Assembly (NCBI GenBank): GCA_051745265.1
Contig: JBNJDW010000001.1
Location: forward strand, 1-35,419
Origin: JBNJDW01 sp051745265
GTDB lineage: Bacteria > Pseudomonadota > Alphaproteobacteria > Micavibrionales > CSBR16-224
Direction of reading: 5' to 3'
Length of the DNA stretch: 35,419 bases
The stretch's first letter is position 1. Each line of letters opens with the position of its first letter. The notes under the pieces are model-generated. The model was not told where the DNA came from. It made no database searches and saw only the letters and a program-made list of their open reading frames with translations. Shown piece after piece: positions 32,425 to 35,419 of the stretch. A program made the translations under genes and the position numbers.

Positions 32425-33100
32425 AGCTTTCTGCCGCCGCCGAAGCCGTGCCGGGCGACAGAATCGCATTAATCTGGGCTGTAACTTCCGGCATTGGCAG
32501 CATGCCATCCACCGTCTGCAGCAACCCTGATTCTTTATAATACGGCAGAATCGGTGCCGTCTGGGCATGATATGTCTTTAATCTTTCGCGTACGGTTTCC
32601 GGCGTATCATCTGTCCGCCGGACAAAAGAATCAACCGCGCCGCAGTTATCGCATTTATTTTCGACCTTTGGCGTTTTAAAGTAATCGTTATAGCCTTCAC
32701 CGCATTCTTTACAGGTAAAGCGCCCACTGATCCTTTTGACAAGAGCCTCTTCATCGACTTCTATTTTAATAACGGCATCCAGATCCCGGTTATTATTCTC
32801 GAGCATTTTTTCCAGAGCCTTGGCCTGCGCGACAGTACGCGGGTAACCATCCAGGATAAAACCTTTTTGACAATCAGGCTGGGCAATACGGTGAGAGATC
32901 ATCTCAATCATCATCTCATCAGGGACCAGCGCGCCGGCATCCAGTATTTTCTTCAGATCCTGTCCCAGCGCATCACCGGATTTGATTGTTGCCCGCAACA
33001 TATCGCCTGTCGATAAATGAACGGCGCCATGCTGTTCTTCAATCCTGCGCGCCTGGGTGCCTTTTCCGGCGCCCGGGGGGCCAATTAAGATGATATTCAT
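32423..33100 (-). CDS. adk: Adenylate kinase (zinc-type LID)
   Basis: The 225-residue enzyme interconverts ATP plus AMP and two ADP. It has P-loop GPPGAGKGTQ, AMP-site LSTGDMLRA and FILDGYPRT, and a LID domain with four cysteines (CKEC and CDNC) that should bind zinc structurally. A short Ala/Ser-rich tail follows. It overlaps the end of secY by four bases (ATGA), so the two are translationally coupled. Confidence 0.98.
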   Translation of the reverse strand: MNIILIGPPGAGKGTQARRIEEQHGAVHLSTGDMLRATIKSGDALGQDLKKILDAGALVPDEMMIEMISHRIAQPDCQKGFILDGYPRTVAQAKALEKMLENNNRDLDAVIKIEVDEEALVKRISGRFTCKECGEGYNDYFKTPKVENKCDNCGAVDSFVRRTDDTPETVRERLKTYHAQTAPILPYYKESGLLQTVDGMLPMPEVTAQINAILSPGTASAAAES

Positions 33101-34443
33101 CCCTTGCGTCCTCTCAAGCGTGTTTTCTTGATCAACCCTTCATACTGATGAGCGATCAGATGTGAATGGATCTGGGCAACCGTATCCATGGTTACCGTAA
33201 CAACAATCAAAAGACTGGTCCCGCCAAAATAGAAGGGCAATTGATATTTCGCCATCACAAATTCAGGCAGCAGACAGATAAAGACCAGATAGGCCGCGCC
33301 GATCGTGGTAATACGGGTCAGCACATAATCAATATACTGGGCTGTATTGGAACCAGGACGGATACCGGGTACAAAACCGCCATATTTACGAAGGTTTTCA
33401 GCCGTATCCTTGGGGTTAAAGACAATCGCCGTATAGAAAAAGGCGAAGAAAGCCACCAAGGCGCCGTACATTAGCATATACAGTGGCTCGCCATGCTGGA
33501 GATGCTGTTCGATCGTAGAGATCGTTTCACCACCGTCACCGCCCATGAAACCAACTAATGTCAGTGGCAGGAACAGCAGAGATGAGGCAAAGATCGGCGG
33601 AATAACACCTGCGGTATTCAGCTTCAGCGGAATATGGCTCGAATCGCCGCCATACATCCGATTACCGACCTGACGTTTAGGGTATTGAACAATCAATCGC
33701 CGCTGGGCACGCTCCATAAAGACAATGAAGGTAATCACCGCAATAACCAGAGCAAAGATGCCCAGAATAAGCACAGGGGCCAGAGCGCCCTGCCGGCCAA
33801 ATTCTAAAGTCTCCACGATAGCACGCGGCAATTCGGCAACAATACCGGCGAAGATGATCAACGATATCCCGTTACCAACCCCGCGTGAGGTAATCTGCTC
33901 ACCCAGCCAGACCAGGAACATGGTACCACCGACAATGGTAATAATGATCGATGCCTTAAAGAACAGGCCCGGGTTAAGCGCGGCAAAACCACCGCCGGAG
34001 GTCTGGACACTTTCCAGCCAGACAGCAAGGCCATAGGCCTGAACAGCCGACAACAACACCGTTAGATAACGGGTATACTGGTTGATTTTCTTGCGTCCGG
34101 TCTCGCCCTCTTTCTTGATGGCTTCCATCTTGGGGACCATGGCCGTCATCAACTGCATGATAATAGAGGCCGAGATATAGGGCATAATATTCAGTGTGAA
34201 AACCGACATCCGTGAGAAAGCACCGCCGGCAAACATGTCAAACATGTCAATGAGACCACCGGATTTTTGATTGAAAATATCTTCCCAGGCCTGCGGATCA
34301 ATACCGGGCAACGGAACATATGTCCCGAGACGATAAATCGCCAAAGCTGCCAGGGTAAACCAGATACGCTTTTTAAGCTCCTCGGCTTTTGAAAACGCCC
34401 CGAAATTCAGGTTGGATGCGAACTGCTCGACTGCGGAAGACAT
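33097..34443 (-). CDS. secY: Preprotein translocase subunit SecY
   Basis: The 448-residue channel protein has ten predicted transmembrane helices and the markers FAKAEELKKRIWFTL-like N-terminus, YVPLPGID, GGTMFLVWLGEQIT, YPKRQVGNRMYGG, PLKLNTAGVIPPIFASSLL and, near the end, LIVVTVTMDTVAQIHSHLIAHQYEGL. It forms the Sec channel with SecE and SecG. The ATG has AGAGG upstream. A terminator lies between rplO and secY, suggesting that secY-adk has its own promoter, perhaps TTGAAA at about 34498-34503 with a weak -10 downstream. Confidence 0.98.
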   Translation of the reverse strand: MSSAVEQFASNLNFGAFSKAEELKKRIWFTLAALAIYRLGTYVPLPGIDPQAWEDIFNQKSGGLIDMFDMFAGGAFSRMSVFTLNIMPYISASIIMQLMTAMVPKMEAIKKEGETGRKKINQYTRYLTVLLSAVQAYGLAVWLESVQTSGGGFAALNPGLFFKASIIITIVGGTMFLVWLGEQITSRGVGNGISLIIFAGIVAELPRAIVETLEFGRQGALAPVLILGIFALVIAVITFIVFMERAQRRLIVQYPKRQVGNRMYGGDSSHIPLKLNTAGVIPPIFASSLLFLPLTLVGFMGGDGGETISTIEQHLQHGEPLYMLMYGALVAFFAFFYTAIVFNPKDTAENLRKYGGFVPGIRPGSNTAQYIDYVLTRITTIGAAYLVFICLLPEFVMAKYQLPFYFGGTSLLIVVTVTMDTVAQIHSHLIAHQYEGLIKKTRLRGRKG

Positions 34444-34556
34444 CTGTAATGGACCTCTGTTCTATATAAAAAAAGTTACCTCGACCTTAGAGGATTCTGC
34501 TTCGATTTCAAGAAATATATACGGGAAAAAGCAAAGTTTCATAAAGTCTGGTGTTA

Positions 34557-34601
34557 AAATAAAAACCCCGGTGTTTTCGAACAAAATCGACAGCACCGGG
34601 G
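34557..34601 (-). terminator. Rho-independent terminator between rplO and secY
   Basis: On the minus strand CCCCGGTG and CACCGGGG form an 8-bp stem, with an inner TCGA/TCGA pairing in the 20-base loop, followed by TTTTTATTTT. It lies about 40 bases after the rplO stop, inside a gene order that is usually one operon. Confidence 0.8.
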
Positions 34602-34639
34602 TGTATTCACAAGCTCATAAAAAGCAATAATTCAAGACC

Positions 34640-35146
34640 TTAAGCCTTTGACTGTGCTTTCTTTTCCAGCTTTTTAACTTTTTCGCGTTTGGCGACGACT
34701 TCTACGGAACCGCCTGCTTTTTCAACAGCTGCGATCGCAGATTTTGTACCGCCGTTAACTTTCAGTTTTACTTTTGTGGTCAGCTCACCGCCGCCAATCA
34801 AACGTACACCGTCATATGCGTTACTGATGATACCGCTTTTAACCAGAACATCTGCGGTAATATCTGATTTGGCATCCAGTTTTTTGGCATCCAGCGCCGC
34901 CTGTAAACGGCCCGGGGTGATTTCTGCATAGCGTTTAACATTGGGGTTTCTAAAGCCCATTTTCGGCAAACGACGGTACAATGGCATTTGACCGCCTTCG
35001 AAACCTTTAATCGCAACGCCTGACCGTGCCTTCTGGCCTTTGTGACCTGAACCGGCTGTTTTGCCTTTGCCCGAACCAATGCCGCGGCCTACGCGCATAC
35101 GGTCTTTGGTCGAACCTTCAGCTGGAGTTAATTCATTTAATTTCAT
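34640..35146 (-). CDS. rplO: 50S ribosomal protein L15
   Basis: The 168-residue protein begins with the conserved MKLNELTPAEGS, has the Gly/Lys-rich RVGRGIGSGKGKTAGSGHKGQKAR and GFEGGQMPLYRRLPKMGF, and ends in a Lys/Ala tail. The start at 35146 gives the family N-terminus; an ATG six codons upstream is less likely. It follows rpmD by about 25 bases. Confidence 0.97.
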   Translation of the reverse strand: MKLNELTPAEGSTKDRMRVGRGIGSGKGKTAGSGHKGQKARSGVAIKGFEGGQMPLYRRLPKMGFRNPNVKRYAEITPGRLQAALDAKKLDAKSDITADVLVKSGIISNAYDGVRLIGGGELTTKVKLKVNGGTKSAIAAVEKAGGSVEVVAKREKVKKLEKKAQSKA

Positions 35147-35171
35147 ATCAGCACCATTTTCCATTTTCTTA

Positions 35172-35419
35172 TTATGCCGCGCCTTCGACGCGTACCAGGT
35201 GTTTTACCTTTTCAATCATACCGCGCACTGCCGGTGTATCTTCAAGTTCCCGCGTGCGGTGAAGCTTGTTCAAACCAAGACCGACCAAGGTACCACGTTG
35301 ATACGCCTGACGACCGATCGGGCTGCCGACCTGCGTTACAATCACGGTTTTACCGGCTGTTTTTTTGGTCGCTGTTGTTTTTGCCGCAGCTTTTTTTGCA
35401 GGTGCCTTTTTGGCAGCTG
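35172..35419 (-). CDS. rpmD: 50S ribosomal protein L30 with Ala/Lys-rich N-terminal extension (5' end outside window)
   Basis: The last 81 codons of the gene are visible. The L30 core starts at KTVIVTQVGSPIGR and ends KVKHLVRVEGAA before a TAA stop. Before the core, at least 22 residues (AAKKAPAKKAAAKTTATKKT and on) continue in frame to the window edge with no start codon. Ordinary bacterial L30 is about 60 residues and has no such extension. The extension resembles histone H1-like PAKKA tails and may bind rRNA or be disordered. The gene order rpmD-rplO supports the call. Confidence 0.93.
   Translation of the reverse strand, partial: AAKKAPAKKAAAKTTATKKTAGKTVIVTQVGSPIGRQAYQRGTLVGLGLNKLHRTRELEDTPAVRGMIEKVKHLVRVEGAA

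Noticed and set aside
1..35419. tRNA, rRNA, insertion sequences, phage or attachment sites
   Set aside because: No cloverleaf, transposase, integrase or terminal repeat was recognised; the gene content is core genome throughout.

Overview
The window looks like a chromosomal segment of an alphaproteobacterium with intermediate GC. Three things support this: the order secY-adk-rpsM-rpsK-rpoA-rplQ followed by a DegP-type protease; cckA directly behind fliR-flhB; and an exact alphaproteobacterial LexA box (GTTC-N7-GTTC) in front of recA. The genus cannot be fixed from sequence reading alone. I see no mobile elements, CRISPR arrays, tRNA or rRNA genes. The longest gene-free stretches are the divergent gap 5685-5903 and the convergent gap 21585-21790. 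No gap exceeds 300 bases.

Layout. (1) 50-3964: a large methyltransferase fusion protein of unknown role, divergent from comF. (2) 3967-9323: a flagellar block built around the export gate. The minus strand carries a stand-alone FlhB C-terminal-like gene, a small unknown gene, fliO and fliP. The plus strand carries flgB-flgC-fliE-fliQ-fliR-flhB. A sigma-54-like promoter lies in the divergent gap. (3) 9415-14819: cckA (cell-cycle hybrid kinase), an unknown lipoprotein, recA with LexA box, promoter and terminator, and an unknown soluble protein. (4) 14870-18202: dapA-smpB on the minus strand, with a divergent soluble lytic transglycosylase whose 5' end overlaps dapA. (5) 18264-21584: a three-gene signalling cluster made of a stand-alone HATPase, a LuxR/NarL-type response regulator and a membrane hybrid kinase. 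(6) 21791-26618: two overlapping membrane proteins of the DUF4159/glutamine-amidotransferase-like kind, without their usual MoxR and DUF58 partners nearby. (7) 26706-29423: degP-type protease and rarA. (8) 29582-35419: the end of the ribosomal protein/RNA polymerase supercluster (rpmD-rplO-secY-adk-rpsM-rpsK-rpoA-rplQ), with an internal terminator, an internal strong promoter and a final terminator.

Most of the window is core genome. The least explained parts are the methyltransferase fusion with two probable degenerate Nudix-like folds, the HATPase/regulator/kinase cluster, and the two unknown genes on either side of recA. Start sites were moved from the longest reading frame wherever a ribosome binding site or family conservation pointed inward. 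These include GTG starts for cckA and rpsM and a TTG start for rpoA.
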